A stretch of DNA of 64,000 bases from Nymphaea colorata. Taxonomy: Eukaryota > Streptophyta > Magnoliopsida > Nymphaeales > Nymphaeaceae. The DNA is taken from NCBI RefSeq assembly GCF_008831285.2, contig NC_045142.1:17053354-17117353 (forward strand), written 5' to 3'. The position numbers and the translations under genes were made by a program. The notes beneath the pieces were generated by a model. The model worked only from the letters and a program-made list of their open reading frames with translations, ran no database searches and was not told where the DNA came from. Within the stretch, counting starts at the first letter, position 1. Each line of letters opens with the position of its first letter. Positions 11,420 to 22,039 of this stretch are shown piece after piece.

Positions 11420-13095
11420 GACGCTAATTTCAAATGAGCAGGAGGTTACTCCACAATCCAAGTGAAAGCCAAAGCTCCATCTTTCCCCTGCCCACGGCCA
11501 CATCGATGCCTGTGAGTGGGGCCAAATGGCCATCAAATATCATAGTGCTTCCACCCCGCTTGCAGTAGAGAGGTGTAGCACCCACAAGAATTAAATTGGA
11601 GACTCATTGCTTGTGACTTCTAACCCAACCAGCTATAGCCCTTGTAGGGTCCTAATTTACTGAAGATGGATTTTGTTATTCTATAATAGAATGTTACTTA
11701 CGTTTTACCGTCAGAGTGGTTAATTCTGTTTGAGTTTGACAAACAACTCCTTAACAGTAGTGGAGCCACGTTGCGGGTTTTGTGGCATTTGCCCGTACCT
11801 GTCCTTAATACTTCTTTTTTTTTTTAAAAAAAAATATATATCTAGTGTCCCTTAAAGTTTGAAACCTAAACTATTAGTGCCCCTTAGCTGGAGAATTTTA
11901 GCTTTGCCAATGCCCCCTAGGCTCCTTTTTTCCTTCGTCTTCTCTCCCTAAAAACATTTGGTGATTTTGGACTCCGCTTAATTTGAAGGCTTTAAGCATA
12001 GACTCTCCATCCAACATGCACCTAAATTTTGTAATGCTCTCCATATTTTGGTGATTCATAACCTTGCCTAGATTCTATAGCAATGAAGTTGAAGAGTTGT
12101 CATCTTCTAAGATTAAAACATATAGTTTTCCTGGACCTAACATTTATTCTTTGTAGAATAATGTAATTGGGCTACATGAACATCCATCAGGCAGTGATTG
12201 TGACATCAAATAGGTAAATTTTCACTCGAGGAGCCCCTGATTTTATTCATGAGATATCAAATAGGTAATTAAATATATAATTGACAGTAATCAATTCACT
12301 GTCTACAGCACTAATTTCTAGACATCAACATTGGAACGTTTTGCGAGGGGCCTTATAGTTGGTGACATTAGCTAGTGATATACCAAGTTTCTGCATCGTT
12401 TACTGGGGACTGCATACTACTTTTTGTGTTTCTGCGCCTTCTCCGCAATCCAAGCAATGTTAAGTAATAACATTTGAATATTCTTGTGTTGAGGACTTCC
12501 AATCACAAATTGATCGGCAAGGTCAACATAGACATCTTAACCTATTCCTTAGATAACCACATTAAGCGGTGAGTATGTTGTAAGAAGGGCAATAGTGGAG
12601 CTACGTGTTGGTTGGTGTGCCCCATTGCCGATGCCAATCAATCAGAAATTATTTTGTGCCGAAGCTGGATCCAGTTTCAGTAACATCATAGTGCCTACAT
12701 GTCGGTGACTCAAGTGCTCTTCACCAAAAAAAAATCTGTCTCTGCCACTAAAGAAGCGGTTGAGATCACAAGTTGATGGGTTAGCGTGAGCTTATTTGTG
12801 TCGTGTAATCAATTTTCTGAAAGGTCATGTACCTGCTTTGGTGGGCCATCCCAGTTCTTTTGATGGGATCTTCATGGATCTCATCTTTTAATGTAGAAGG
12901 TTGATTGGAAACTGAAAGGATGTCATTGTCATTTGAACACCTTCAAGGATAAGATGGGTGATTGACATTGGATTGGCCAGGTCAATGAATATTCAAGGGA
13001 TTCAAATAAAAGTCTGCCTATTTTTTCTTCTTGAACTGGCATCCAATTAAGACGAACTGATACAATTCAGTTTCTTGTAACTAGATCTTACTTGT

Positions 13096-13130
<35 letters not shown>
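11420..13130 (+). repeat. dispersed repeat unit T, copy 2
   Basis: It matches copies at 5480, 40490 and 55480 through landmarks such as gatatcaaataggtaatta, gaacgttttgc and tattcaagggattcaaata. The 11755-13000 part matches 40495-41790 especially well, including a shared MITE at its left end. No open frame is conserved between copies. Confidence 0.6.
11755..11912. mobile_element. hAT-like MITE of the CAGTGGTGGAG family
   Basis: It begins cagtagtggagccac and ends tttagctttgccaatg, with an internal cccttaaagtttgaaacc phrase. The same design occurs at 43734-43903 and 59359-59528 (where the ends and target duplication are clean) and at 40495-40637. Ends here are degraded and no perfect target duplication is visible. 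Confidence 0.5.
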
Positions 13131-13138
<8 letters not shown>

Positions 13139-13156
13139 ATATATATATATATATAT
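13099..13156. repeat. CT then TA microsatellite
   Basis: A perfect CT run (about 13099-13136) is followed by a TA run (about 13139-13156), at the junction between unit T and the start of an S unit. Confidence 0.85.
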
Positions 13157-13600
13157 CTTTCTCCCACATCCACAGAATACTATTTAAAATAAGTATAAAA
13201 ACACACACACTCTCTCTCCCACTACATGCAAGAGAACTCAAAAGGCAAGGAGCTGTTACTTTGCTTCTTTCTTCCACCACATCAGTGGTGGACAAGTCAA
13301 AAAAGAGAAGGACCACCCTGTTGAATAGAAACAATTAGTTTACATCGTTGGTATTAAAGTTGCAGACTTTGTGGCAGAGACGCAGACTTGGTGGTGGATA
13401 AAAGGCTCGAATCAAATACTAAGCGGAGTTGAAGGATTGTGTCTCCCATGGCACTGTGGTGGCTTTGGAAGAACAGGAATTATGAATACTATGACAATAA
13501 AAAAAATCCAAATCTGTTACATCATAAGCAATTGACCGTTTCTTTTATATGATTCACCAAGTGCTAAATATGAACCTTCAAGGGATTCAAATAAAAGTCA
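13157..13600 (+). repeat. start portion of repeat unit S
   Basis: It matches 2045-2510 and 45050-45510: the phrases atttaaaataagtataaaa, catgcaagagaactcaaa, ccaccctgttgaatag and aatccaaatctgttacatca occur in the same order. The later part of S is missing. Confidence 0.6.
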
Positions 13601-13607
13601 AGACGGA

Positions 13608-13740
13608 TGAGGAGAGAAGGGTGGTGGAGGAGGAGAAACTGAACTTTAGCCACCAGCATTGTCATGGGATGTCGCTTGTTGATTTCTTCAATCGATGCTG
13701 CTTGAGTTTTCGACATTGACCATCAATGGCAAAGCTGCCA
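13608..13740 (+). repeat. conserved unidentified sequence E, copy 1
   Basis: A purine-rich start (ggtggaggaggagaaactg) leads into a stretch shared closely with 48825-48960 and 39900-40000, around tgtcatgggatgt and cttcaatcgatgc. A short frame (LNFSHQ.CHGM.LV-type residues) is partly kept among copies but ends in stops. It may be a fragment of a gene or an element. I do not recognise it. Confidence 0.45.
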
Positions 13741-13884
13741 ATTGGTAACATATTTATTACATGATTAAGAAAAAACTTAGTACAATCAATTATCAGAAAC
13801 TTCATTATTTTATCATAGTTCCACCTCCAACCATGGTTAGTGGCAGCTAGAGTTACCGGTGTTTGTGGAGAAAACCATTGTCAT

Positions 13885-14210
13885 TGTAGTGGACCTCTTG
13901 TTTGTGGAGAAAACCCTTCTTTGTTACCGGTGAGCGGGAGTGAACCTGCCGCCTGCATGCATGAGGGGCAGAGGTGAGCGGGAGTGAACCTGCCGCCTGC
14001 ATGCATGAGGGGCAGAAGCCCTACTCGTTCCCTTTACCCCTGGGTCTAGAGAAACATCAAAACCAGGTGAATTTACGATCACTCCCTTCAGTTTAGGAGT
14101 CGCACCAGCCAACCTTTATAGAAATGAGAATAATGCTCATGGAAATCGAACTGACTAATTGACTCTCACCAAACTCTTAACTCGACCAGTTAGGCTATGC
14201 TTCTCGAAGT
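13885..14210 (-). mobile_element. tRNA-derived SINE, copy 1
   Basis: Read on the minus strand, the 5' part has a perfect pol III A box TAGCCTAACTGG (14197-14186). About 34 bases later is a near-perfect B box GTTCGATTTCC (14151-14141). This is the tRNA spacing of an internal promoter. The body then runs about 250 bases to the shared phrase around ggttttctccacaaac. The 3' part holds two tandem copies of a ~44-base unit (about 13928-14017). A diverged second copy sits at 34855-35185 in the matching position of a duplicated segment, so insertion came before that duplication. It is not a functional tRNA gene. Confidence 0.65.
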
Positions 14211-14519
14211 AACCTACTCTCTCTGTTTGACCTTATGAAAAAGAGTACATATAAGACTATTGAAGCTTTCACCTTTCTCGAGGTGAAGTCTTTTGAGTAA
14301 CATGCGCTGAGGCTTTTAAATTCTCTTAGATGGAACTTGTTAAGAATAATATTCTGTTTTTTTTTTTAAATATAAAAGCACCATATTCTTATTTCACGAA
14401 ACGTAACTGCCTTTCAATTAACAAAAAAATTAATCTTCTAATGAATTAAACGCTGAGCAAGTACTATATGTTCGAATTTTAGCTACACAAGCACTCTTTT
14501 AATATTATTCAGTGATACC

Positions 14520-14672
14520 AAAATCTGTTCCAAACATGTGTCAGCAACTTGAAATATGTTGTTGTGTATTATATCCGTCCCAAACATGTGCTAGGGACTC
14601 AAGAATATGTCACTGTGTACTAAATCCATTCCAAACATGTGTAAGGGACTCAAAAATATGTCGCTAGCCAGT
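14520..14672. repeat. 51-base minisatellite, three units
   Basis: The word ccaaacatgtg recurs at 14530, 14580 and 14631, with flanking text (cagggactc, aatatgtc) also repeating, giving units of 50-51 bases. The paralogous site near 35490-35540 has one unit only, so the array grew after duplication. Confidence 0.8.
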
Positions 14673-15264
14673 ACACTGTGCAAGCCACACCATCATTGTT
14701 GATGGAGGGTTAGCATTGTTAGTTGTAAAGTTAAAAGACATTGTGAAGTTAGGCGACTTATATAACCGTCACAGAACACATTGTGTCATGGGACCGAAAA
14801 TTCCATCGTCAAAGTTCCAATAAAGTGTAGGCACATTCCATGGCCACTATGCTAACTTAAAGCAACTAATGTCGCAACAAACACAACTAAGACACAATGG
14901 TCATTTTCATCGGTAATCGTTTGGGCAACGGGACTTGTGTTAGTGGAGTTTTGACCGTCACAATTACTTATTAACGACAGAATTGCCAGTATTAGCGACT
15001 GTTAAAGTTAAAGCCATAGTTAATGTTTATACTTGCGCAGACATATCTAAGTTAAGCTTTAAACTTAAACGGAGGGGAAAACATCTTTAAAACAAAATAC
15101 ATATATTTATTCAACATGAAAAAATAACACCATCAACCACACGACAATCAGACATTCCATTGACATAAAACATAAGCAGCGCCCAATGCTGCCAATTACA
15201 GACTAGTACAGAGAATCACATAGATCATCACGAAAAAAAAAAAAATATATATATATATATACCT
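14673..15264. other. duplicated 3' flank of the protease locus
   Basis: This stretch is paralogous to about 35540-36140, downstream of the protease locus, with shared phrases such as gatggagggttagc, aaagttaaaagacatt and gttaagctttaaactt. No gene is seen. A TA run (15245-15260) corresponds to the much longer TA run at 36096-36134. Confidence 0.6.
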
Positions 15265-15434
15265 TTAGCCCTGAGTACATCCAATTGGTGCAAAAGAAAG
15301 CAGCCCCTTCCCCAAATCATATTTCACATGCATGTTCTGCTGGAAAGCATTCCTGAAGATGGAATCCCTCCGTCTTTAATGGCTAACCAAGCTGTCGCAC
15401 TTCTATACATCCAAAAGATATTTGAAGGTGGCAA
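15265..15434 (-). pseudogene. 3' fragment of an aspartic protease gene
   Basis: On the minus strand this reproduces the last ~57 codons of the protease at 36146-37505. It opens with LPPSNIF and continues with IKDG. After a frame shift near 15350 it gives QQNMHVKYDLGKGLLSFAP and CTQG before the stop codon at 15267-15265. Homology to the complete gene stops abruptly at about 15434, where AT-rich DNA begins. The QQN in the conserved GNxxQQNxHVxYD region is closer to the usual family pattern than the HQN of the longer locus, so this copy kept an older state there. It is part of a ~1.5-kb direct duplication (13885-15434 with 34855-36325). Confidence 0.85.
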
Positions 15435-16314
15435 TAAAAATATAAAGTCTCAGAAAAAATCGCAAGATTTTCCTTTTTGGCATGATTTTCAAAATCTCAA
15501 AATTTTGTCCAATTTTTTGTTTTATTTGATTTTCTCATAAATATTGCGAGATTTTTGAAAATCTCGTTATATCTGTGATACGGACACAAAACTTTCATTT
15601 CCCACTACAAAATGTTTTCAATCATTCTACTTCTAGAACAACATCAGATGGTATTCATGACACACCAAGCATCCTTCATGATATACCAGAATATCAAAGT
15701 GAACACACACATTGCATTCTTATTTGTGACAAATAAGCTATATATAAATCAAACAAGACAACCTTCCAAATTAATCTCATACCATCATTGAAAAACAACT
15801 ACAAATAAAATATTGATTCACTGACGCATGGGAAAATGGATGTCGATGAAATGCCACTTTTACTGAAGTCCAGCGGTACATGTCGGTGAAGATTCTTTTT
15901 ACGGACGTCCGACAAAAAAGCTTGGTGAAAAGTAGCATTCACCAACACGTGCTGTTAGGATGTCGTTGAAGTTAGGTTTTTACCAACGTTCAGTTTGCAA
16001 ATGTCGGTAAACAAGTAACATGCAGGTTGGTTAGACACTGCTGCAGTCTTAAACATGACATGATAAAGTAGTTCGAAAGAAAAACACATGTTTTCTCAGC
16101 ACTCAGACATCTGAGGCTCAAGACTATCCAGATTCTTGTCCAGACTGGAGCTTAGACCGTCTTGGGTTTAATCACAAAAAAAAAGGCTTCTTTAATCGTT
16201 ATTATGTATAATGTTAGACAATAGATGCATCAGAGGTACAAGTTATAAGTGTAAAGGAAACTAGTCTCTATCTCGTCTACACAGTTTTAGGCAAGAGGCA
16301 GGCCATCTAAAAGT
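15435..16314. other. intergenic DNA, no gene seen
   Basis: The area around 15430-15570 has self-similar 'atttttgaaaatctc' words, some in inverted orientation. The rest is unremarkable. No coding region, TE end or repeat border was recognised. Confidence 0.4.
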
Positions 16315-16683
16315 AGGGATGTCCATATATGTATCCAATTTGGATCAGATATTTCACCGAAACATACCAAAAAAATTGAATAAAGAAAAAAAATTAGTAT
16401 CCTTTTAAGAATTCTGATTGGATTCAGATTTAGTTTTAAACAAATATCTTATATCCATGCTCTATATTTTGAAAATTGGCCATATTTAGTTCAAAATTTG
16501 GAATTTGATATGGATGTAAAGATTGGATTTGGATTATATTTGGATTGTGAAATCAAATTTTAGATTCAGATTTTTTTTTCTTGTTTGTAGTCAAACCTGA
16601 ATTCGAATCTGAGTATGTGAATATCTAAAAAATGGATACCGTTAGGACTATACTCGATTCAAATATGATATGTTGACATCCCT
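16315..16683. mobile_element. hAT-like MITE with AGGGATGTC ends
   Basis: Inverted ends AGGGATGTC (16315-16323) and GACATCCCT (16675-16683) enclose an AT-rich body built from repeated 'ggattcagatt / gatttggat' words in both orientations. Flanks tctaaaag and gtcaaaag share the last five bases, a possible decayed 8-base target duplication. Related body sequence occurs at about 17770-18070, 24680-24900 and 28430-28700. Confidence 0.5.
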
Positions 16684-16699
16684 GTCAAAAGAGAATGAA

Positions 16700-17760
16700 T
16701 TCACCATGTAGTTGGGCATGTTAACCTAAAGGTTGTGCAAGCTGCAAGTTACATGGACATGTAAAGGCTATAGCTTCACTCAAACGACTGGTTTAAAATG
16801 TGAAATGTCTGCAAGATGCCATTCACTTTATTTGCATAAAATAGAGACCAAATGCGTAATATTATATTTACCTTGGTGCTTCATGGAACCATTGTACATA
16901 TGTCAGATGTACATAACATGAATAATTGAATACATACACATATGTACTGTCATATCAAGTGCCAATGTGTTCGATAATTGTTTGGATCTGTCAGATCAGA
17001 TGCTCAGGTCAATCTTAGGCCGTTAGTTCTCTCTATGCACGGGGAGATTTTAATATGTAGTATGTAGAATGCAACTGAATTCACAGCTCTATCTAGATAC
17101 AAACTTGCTTAAAGCATAAACAAAATGTCTAAATTAAGGAACTAAAAGAGAAAAATCTATACTCAAGAAGAAGATGAATTATTGAGTAATTAGTTTTCGA
17201 CTTCATGGACTATTAGAGAAAAAAGCACACTGTTGTCTCAATTTCTTTTTGTAGAAATCATGTTGCTAAACGAGCATGTACGTGTGCATCCGCACACTGA
17301 CAAGTATAATGTAGCTTTCACATAGTAAAATATTAATGGTTTTGGCGTCAAATTTTCTTGTTATATTCTTCAAATTGGAAAATAGTAGAGTCCATTTGTG
17401 GGTAAAGCTTGCATAGAGTAAGAGTCCATTTACTATCCCAAAAGGAGTTGGTGCAACGTAGGGACTGGTAGGCAACCAGTTTCAATTTTGAATGTCCGGC
17501 CGTCAATTCTTTGTACTGCAAATAATGGGCCAGTGATATATCATTTGAAGCTATATGTATCAAAGTACATAACTGGCTTACTTGGAAAGATGCTTATAAG
17601 ATTCAACTCAGTTTATTTTGACCTGATTCTTCCTCTCTTATTCGCCTGCTTTTGTTATTCAGTTTGAAAGGAAGATGACGGAGCAATACTGCCACCAACT
17701 TCTGGTCTTGAGAAGAAAAAATACAGCCAAGGAAGACGTCTCCTTTTCATCTTTTTTTGT
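16700..17760. other. intergenic DNA, no gene seen
   Basis: Short open frames exist on both strands but show no domain and no codon pattern that I can defend. Confidence 0.4.
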
Positions 17761-17769
17761 TGATCTGTC

Positions 17770-18070
17770 ATTACTAAATCGAGTTTTTGGATACCTATAT
17801 ATCAATATTGATATTATGATGAAGGACAATCTATACCATATCCAAATCTGAAATCCAAAATCATAATTCAAATCCGATCTGAATCTGATTTTTTATTTTT
17901 AGATTAACATTTAAATCTGACTCCGTCTTTTAAATTGAATCCAAACCATATTACAAACATTAAGTATAGGAGATTCATTTAAAACTATATCTGACTTTAA
18001 TCCGAATCTGAACCCGGTCAATATTTACTGAAAGCCGAAGCCAATTGGACATCACAATCTTAGGTATTTA
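17770..18070. repeat. relic of the GGATGTC-type MITE family
   Basis: The body consists of 'atccaaatctgaa' style words as in the element at 16315-16683, and ends near ggacatcac (about 18049-18057). The other end is not clear. Confidence 0.4.
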
Positions 18071-18114
18071 AGTATACGTTATTATTTATTTCCAAATTTA
18101 TTATGAGAAATTAA

Positions 18115-18330
18115 GGTTGGGCACCTCCCCGGGGGGGGGGGGGGGGGGGGGGATGCTGACTGGGCCCGATTGGGCCTGATAAAATATATTAAATATTAAC
18201 TTTTAACATATATTTATATTTTTTAAGAAAAAATATATTTATATATAATACAAATATTTTATTTTATTTTTATGAAAATTAGGCAAGGCCTGGGCTTGAG
18301 TTGCCAAAATTGGGGTCCGGTTGGCCTGGA
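18115..18330. repeat. diverged GCCTGGGC-type MITE with poly-G tract
   Basis: Phrases ctgggcccgattgggcctga and ggcaaggcctgggcttgag resemble the MITE at 6931-7228. It carries a pure run of about 22 G (18131-18152). A homopolymer this long is often an assembly or sequencing weak point. Confidence 0.4.
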
Positions 18331-18484
18331 CTCAATTCTGATAATATTCTGATAAGCTCTTTCGTTTAATTAGCAGTTTTGTAATATTATAAAAGTTTAG
18401 CTTGGTATGTGTGAAAAAAACCTGTATTTATCAGGTTTTGAATTTCTCATCTTTAAATAAATAAGAGGCTTGACAGTCTCAAAG

Positions 18485-18720
18485 GACAGAGCGCAACGGG
18501 TGGTAAGGCAGTTGACATGCAACAGTTTTGAAGTTCAAATCTCATGGATGCTGTCAGGCTCCAATGCATTACCACTTTAGGCTTCTAACTATGGAAAACA
18601 TGACACTCCAGTTAAAAAGTAGTATCATATATTTATTCAAGTGCTAAAGCAAGTAAAGACATAAGGATACGCCCGCCCTTGAGGGTCTTGCACGAAAGCA
18701 GTTTCTTCTAAATTAATATT
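18485..18720 (+). mobile_element. tRNA-derived SINE, second family
   Basis: A box-like tggtaaggcagttg (18501-18514) is followed by a perfect B box gttcaaatc (18533-18541). The tRNA-like head (gagcgcaacgggtggtaagg) and a ~150-base unrelated body ending around tgcacgaaagcag are typical of a SINE. The A-to-B spacing is shorter than in a normal tRNA. It differs from the SINE at 13885. Confidence 0.5.
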
Positions 18721-18829
18721 GAAAGAATATGATGATTTGTTTTCTTTCAACATCCACTACCCTTTTCTTGGATACTATAAAGAAAACTACAAAGTTGTGA
18801 TTGAGTTTCATGCACAAACGTGTGCATGC

Positions 18830-19010
18830 ACAAGTGTACACCATAAGGAAAAATAAGGAGGTTGGGTATTTTCAAATTTTTTTATAAAAAAATATTTACT
18901 TTTTAAACTTTTTCGTAACCTCTTCTTGTCCTTTTAAAGTGTTTCTTTTTTTACATTAAACAGAGATATTTTGGTCCTTGCACACTGGTGAACAATTTTT
19001 CCCGCACAAA
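18830..19010. mobile_element. MITE-like family M2 copy
   Basis: The phrases attttggtccttgcac and aacttttt.cgtaacc recur, in either orientation, at about 30170-30350, 39640-39870, 48530-48720, 55320-55460 and 63810-63950. Ends rich in 'tgtgcac' words suggest inverted termini, but no clean target duplication was found. Confidence 0.4.
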
Positions 19011-19076
19011 CACCCAAATAACTGTAGATTTTACACGTGATTTTACTGCATCAAATCTTATATTGACGGTAGGAAA

Positions 19077-19078
<2 letters not shown>

Positions 19079-19153
<75 letters not shown>
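19079..19153. repeat. long AT microsatellite
   Basis: About 37 uninterrupted AT units. It lies in the 3' flank of the UGT gene. The duplicated flank near 30000 has no comparable run, so the expansion is specific to this copy. Confidence 0.95.
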
Positions 19154-19154
<1 letters not shown>

Positions 19155-19718
19155 CTAAAGGTAGACATGTGGATTAAGTGTGCTGGCGGCAGAACGAGTT
19201 CTTTTAATGATGGAGAACTTGAGTCAATAACCCAGGTCTGATGTGAGCACCCCATGTGGGGTGGAGGGCAAGAATTGCTTTTTACTGTGTTGATGAAGAG
19301 CTCTGTTGTCTAAATAATCAGAGAGATCATGTCTCCCTCGATTCCAAGTTTCCAACACATACTTCTTCCATTAGAAAAAAAAATTACATTTCCTCTACAC
19401 AGTTTTGATACCACATTAACAGTAATCAAGTGATAATTTTCTTTCTTATTTTATTAAACAGTTGATGAACATAAATAGGAAATATTATAATATTGAATTT
19501 CATAGATAAGAAATCGTACCATTAATATACCATGTCTTGAAACTTAAATTTTTAATTGAACCTCTTTCTCTATGACCAAATTTAGAACCCCACTTGGGTC
19601 TGGTTCCGAGGCTGCTCTTGTCAACAGCCCGACCTTCACGATAGCTAAAACAAGAACCAAATAAAGGAGAAGACACGGAAAGAATTGGCCCATGCAGAAG
19701 GTAGCCAATCATAAGGCT

Positions 19719-21966
19719 TCATAGTTCACCTTTTATGACAGAGAGAAAATCATGGAATCTCCTAAAAGAATCACCGCCCTCTATCATGCTCATCTCGCCA
19801 TGCTTCTTCAACTCAACGACCCTCTCTTTGATGCCATGATCACTTAACAAAGCCTCCAACTTGCTCTTGATTTCTTCCTTAGTAACAAGCTCATCACAGA
19901 CCTGTGTCACGCTCAGTCCCACCTTCCAAATATGAACTATGCAACTTTGGTTTTGAAATTGGTCACCAATGTAAGGCCAGCACAACATGGGCACTCCATT
20001 GCTCAGCCCTTCCATGGTCGAATTCCAACCACAGTGGGTTAGAAAGCAGGCTACAGATGGATGTGCCAGCACCTCCTGCTGCGGCGCCCATCCCACGACG
20101 AGTCCGTGCCTTGTTATCCGGTCCATGAATCCTTCAGGGTACAGCGCATCTTGTTTTTCCATGACGCCCGGCCGGCAAACCCAAAGGAAGGGCCTGCCGG
20201 TAAGCTCGAGACCGAGTGCTAGCTCGTCAATTTGGCGCTGGTTGAGCATGGTGGTGCTGCCCAGTGAGACATAGATTACTGAGCCGGCAGGCCACTGATC
20301 AAGCCAGTCAAGGCAGCTCCAGTCTTCCTGCCAGAATGAGGACGATTGGTGCTTGGAATGGTTGGCTGAGATGAGAAGGCCGAAGGGAACAACACCGCTG
20401 ATGATCTCCAAGAATGGCCATTCGAGCTTGGAGAATGAGTTGCAGACTATGTGATCGACGCATTTTATTGTTTCCTCGCACTTGTGCAAGTACCGGAAAT
20501 GTACCGAACTCATGCCGGAATCTCTTAGGTTCATCCAACACAAGTGAGCAGGGTCCAGGGCTGGGCTTGCCTCCGAGAGTTGGAACGGTGCATCACTTTT
20601 AGGAAACCCTGCCACCACCAACGTGATATATCATTAGATTCTTGTTTTTGTGTCCATGACAAATTTTGACTAATCAAAACCCATGTTCAGTTCTGTCCAA
20701 AGAATACATGTCTTGAGAAAAATGTATAATTCGTCTAAAAGGTGCACCAATTTTTGGCATGAAGTAATACAGTAAGTGATGAATAATTGTATTAGAGTTA
20801 TGAAGTGGGATGGGACCTCTCACCTACTCTTCTTGAGTAGGCGAACTTGCACCTAGACTGGTGCTCAGATGTGCAAATGAGCAAGGCTTTTAAAACAATT
20901 AGATAATAAAACCTGCATACAGGACATGCAGTGAAGAATAATTTATTGCATGTCCTGTATCTTCTGACCAACGCATGCGCAGAAAATAATACTAAAAAAC
21001 TGTCGGCAGTTTCTCAATTGAGAAAAAAAAAAGTAAGATTCGACTCTTGGGTTCGTCCACATTAATCTTTCGTCCTTTTTTTACTGTACGTGTAAGAAAC
21101 ACAAATCATTGCCAAGCATTCCAAAATTCTTAGCTTTGGGAGAAAAAGGAAAAGAAAGTGAAAAGATGTTAAGACTGTGATTGAGAAAGTTAGAAGCCAG
21201 GAAACATGTCAAACGTGCGCAGAAAAAAATGGAATACATGGTCTGCCACTATGAAGGGTTCAGAAGCTGGGAAAGAAAAGCAATTATGATTAGCAGCAGC
21301 CCAAACTTTGTGGCCTACAAAGGCAATTCAATTCGTTGTCCTACACATATCTATACATTTGGAAACCGCAACTGATTGTTCTCCCATACAAGTTCTACAT
21401 TTAAAACTGAATAAACTTAATCGTCAAAAGGAGTAGATTTAAACTGAAACAAGACAAAGAGCAGACAGATTCAATGTACCGTTTTCATCTATGGTTCCAG
21501 AGGCAAGCAACAAAGGAATCTTTTTGAAGATGGCTAAGAACCAAGCGGAAGCCGGCCAGAACACTGCTCTCCTGATTTCTAGCTTCACTGCAACGCTCAG
21601 AAGAGTACCGATCATGCCATCAACTATCATGAACGTTATCTTTCCCTTTTCGTCCTCATTGATCTTCAGAATGAGCTCTTCTAAGAACCTGGGCATGACA
21701 TGGAGAATGGCATTCGACATTTCTTTGAAGTTCCATCGATCTTCCTGAGAGTCCACACCGTCCGGTATGGATGTCAAGCGTATACTCCCACTGTACTCGC
21801 TGGTGAAGGTCTCTGGAAGCGACTTCACTATGCGAGAGTGAATGAAATCGGTATTGACAAAGGTGACCATGAAGCCTTCCTCTGCCAGGCGATGGGCGAA
21901 CTCCATGAGTGGCTTGACATGGCCCTGTGCAGGAAATGGGAGCAGCAGCACATGTGGTCTCCCCAT
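19719..21966 (-). CDS. UDP-glycosyltransferase, UGT83A1-like (two exons)
   Basis: Family 1 glycosyltransferase moving a sugar from a UDP-sugar to a small acceptor in the cytosol. Exon 1 is 21966-21480 and exon 2 is 20608-19719. The intron begins GTACAT (21479) and ends GGCAG (20609). Joined length is 458 residues, normal for the family. The N-terminal half has PFPAQGHVKPL with the catalytic His at 16 and an activating Asp near 116 (MIVDGM). The C-terminal half has the 44-residue PSPG box (Trp336-Gln379) with HCGWNS, Glu362 and the closing Asp-Gln. The final Gln usually goes with UDP-glucose use. The acceptor cannot be told. The start at 21966 gives the standard GRPHVLLLPFPAQGH opening. The closest group I recognise is UGT83A. 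No stop or shift is visible. A partial dead copy lies at 30820-31672. Confidence 0.9.
20609..21479 (-). other. UGT intron (871 bases)
   Basis: The single intron falls in phase 1 within a Gly codon after DEN, where UGT83A genes commonly break. Splice sites are canonical GT/AG. Short frames inside it are not conserved features. Confidence 0.8.
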
Positions 21967-22014
21967 TCTGAAAGACCCTAATCTGCACTGCAGTCTTCTA
22001 ATTGCCTGCAGAAT

Positions 22015-22037
22015 TATATATATATATATATATATAT
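22015..22037 (-). promoter_or_regulatory. AT microsatellite at the expected TATA position of the UGT gene
   Basis: An uninterrupted AT run lies about 49-71 bases upstream of the UGT start codon, and no other TATA-like word stands out nearby. It may serve as the TATA element; that is inference from position only. Confidence 0.35.
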
Positions 22038-22039
22038 GA

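Noticed and set aside
14141-14210. Possible tRNA gene on the minus strand
   Set aside because: A and B boxes are present, but no acceptor stem or anticodon arm folds; SINE is the better reading.
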